Position numbers and translations under genes: made by a program. Under the pieces are notes generated by a model. It saw nothing but the letters and a program-made list of their open reading frames with translations. It did not search any database and was not told where the DNA came from. This document shows positions 25,259-26,071 of a stretch of 26,071 nt of DNA, in pieces. The DNA is from an uncultured Dysosmobacter sp. (GTDB taxonomy: Bacteria > Bacillota > Clostridia > Oscillospirales > Oscillospiraceae): the NCBI GenBank assembly GCA_934597465.1, contig CAKTSC010000002.1:1-26071 (forward strand). The letters are read 5' to 3'. Every line of letters starts with the position of its first letter. The first letter of the stretch is position 1.

Positions 25259-25980
25259 GCGGGGGCGGCCTTAACACCCGTTGGGCGGGATGAAGGCCGG
25301 GGCGCTCGGCAGCTGCGGGCCCCGGGTGGGGCCGGAAAGGCCCGCCCGTCGGGCGGGGCAGATAGTGCAGAGAAAACTCGGCAGCCTACGAGGAGGGATC
25401 CTTTCCGAATGGAAAGGATTCCCCCTCGCGCTGCCCAAAAGAACAGTTCTGGGAGGGATGGCGTCGCATGCTCCGCATCCCTCGCCTCGTCACTGCGGAT
25501 CGCATATCCCTCGAAGGTTCCTTCGGCGCCTTCCCGCTCATTCCATCGCAGCTCCTCTTCCCGTGCCACGCGCTTGGTTGGTGCTGGCGGGTGGTTGTGG
25601 AAGGCAGGGCGGAAGCAATGGGAACAGGTGCAAAACGAACCTTGTCCCAGCGGGGCGTCGAGGACGCCGCCCTCTACGGAGGGTCTGCGGGCGGTGGGAT
25701 GCGGTCACCCCGCCCTACGGAGGGGGAATGGTGCGGGCATCGGGTGCGTGCCGGCGATCCCTCAGTCTCCCTTTTGGCGACAGCTCCTGCTGCGGTGCCC
25801 AAAATTCTTTGCTCGCTGAACGCTCGCAGAATTTTGACCGCTGCCACTCGCTCACCTCGCTGCCTCTGCCCCCGGCAGCGCTCGACTCGCTCCCCCTTTG
25901 CACAAGGGAGCCTTGCCCTGCGGGGGGCGGGGGACGGGGGCGCGGGTGATATGGGGGATGGTTTTGGGGAAATGGGCGCG
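25259..25980. repeat. Gene-free region with many short inverted and direct repeats
   Basis: I see no convincing gene here. Structures include a 9-bp perfect hairpin with GAAT loop (25398-25406 with 25411-25419), GGCGTC-GAG-GACGCC (25654-25668), two copies of CCGCCCT(CT)ACGGAGGG (25667-25683, 25710-25724), and a CAAAATTCT...AGAATTTTG dyad (25800-25808 with 25828-25836). CTCGCT or GCTCGC words recur between 25810 and 25890. It looks like a patchwork of dispersed intergenic repeat elements. Confidence 0.6.
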
Positions 25981-26011
25981 AAAAGGCCCGCGCCGGTGGC
26001 GCGGGCCTTTT
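25981..26011 (-). terminator. Terminator of the gene entering from the right edge
   Basis: A perfect 14-bp stem (25981-25994 with 25998-26011) and a 3-base loop end in TTTT on the minus strand, 21 bases past the stop at 26033. Confidence 0.85.
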
Positions 26012-26032
26012 GAGGTACAGATGGGGGAAGGA

Positions 26033-26071
26033 TCAGATGGCGTTCTGCTTGGCCTTGTAAGCCTTGACGGC
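26033..26071 (-). CDS. C-terminal end of an unidentified minus-strand gene
   Basis: The last 39 bases read on the minus strand as AVKAYKAKQNAI and a TGA at 26035-26033, directly before a strong terminator. The codon choice (AAG, GCC, AAC, ATC) matches the real genes in the window. Twelve residues are too few to name a family. Confidence 0.5.
   Translation of the reverse strand, partial: AVKAYKAKQNAI

Noticed and set aside
25810..25890. Repeated CTCGCT words as a possible CRISPR or iteron array
   Set aside because: The words are only six bases, unevenly spaced and without constant repeat length or spacers.
25281..26013. Several overlapping open frames in the final gene-free region
   Set aside because: All are Arg/Ala/Ser/Pro-rich, arise from hairpin repeats and show no family motif or ribosome binding site.

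Overview
The window is GC-rich, densely coded bacterial DNA with Firmicutes-type ribosome binding sites (AAGGAGG, GGGAGG) and sigma-A promoters. It carries ESS-family sodium/glutamate symporters, an ABC_trans_CmpB-type small membrane protein and branched-chain-amino-acid (Liv) transport genes. Together these suggest a high-GC gut clostridium of the Oscillospiraceae type (Flavonifractor, Lawsonibacter or Dysosmobacter-like). That assignment is inferred from gene content and style, not from a marker gene. I see no rRNA, tRNA, insertion sequence, phage gene or CRISPR array.

Layout. Positions 1-2435 (+): the C-terminal part of dihydroxy-acid dehydratase (ilvD) and a PepD-type M20 dipeptidase. Positions 2671-8057: two paralogous ESS-family sodium/glutamate symporters on the minus strand. 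Between them lie a LysR regulator (-) and a divergent alpha/beta-hydrolase (+), separated by a clear operator array. Positions 8334-10364 (-): a Crp/Fnr-like regulator followed by an APC amino acid permease. Positions 10600-11468 (-): panB, broken by a one-base deletion in a C run, behind a good promoter and a structured leader. Positions 12078-13976 (-): a GntR/FadR-family regulator and a second LysR regulator that starts at TTG.

Positions 14767-22796 (+) hold the most coherent unit: a complete Liv-type ABC importer (lipoprotein, two permeases, two ATPases), two tandem paralogous M24 metallopeptidase-fold hydrolases with intact metal ligands, and an SDR oxidoreductase. A terminator-like hairpin sits between the binding protein and the first permease, and a terminator closes the unit after the SDR. 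The order suggests import, amide or peptide bond hydrolysis, then oxidation or reduction of a product. The substrate cannot be read from the sequence.

Positions 22883-25258 (+): an MFS transporter with an unusually long Ala/Pro/Ser-rich central loop, a 555-bp gene-free stretch ending in a long imperfect inverted repeat, and a small CmpB-type membrane protein whose ribosome binding site lies at the foot of that repeat. Positions 25259-25980 are gene-free and rich in short inverted and direct repeats. The last 39 bases are the C-terminus of another minus-strand gene with its terminator.

Overall the window is an amino acid and peptide acquisition region: two glutamate-type symporters, an APC permease, an ABC importer, an MFS transporter, a dipeptidase and two M24 enzymes, controlled by at least four local regulators. 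The strongest leads are the Liv-M24-M24-SDR operon, the operators of the two LysR genes, the panB frameshift and its leader, and the hairpin at the cmpB-like start.
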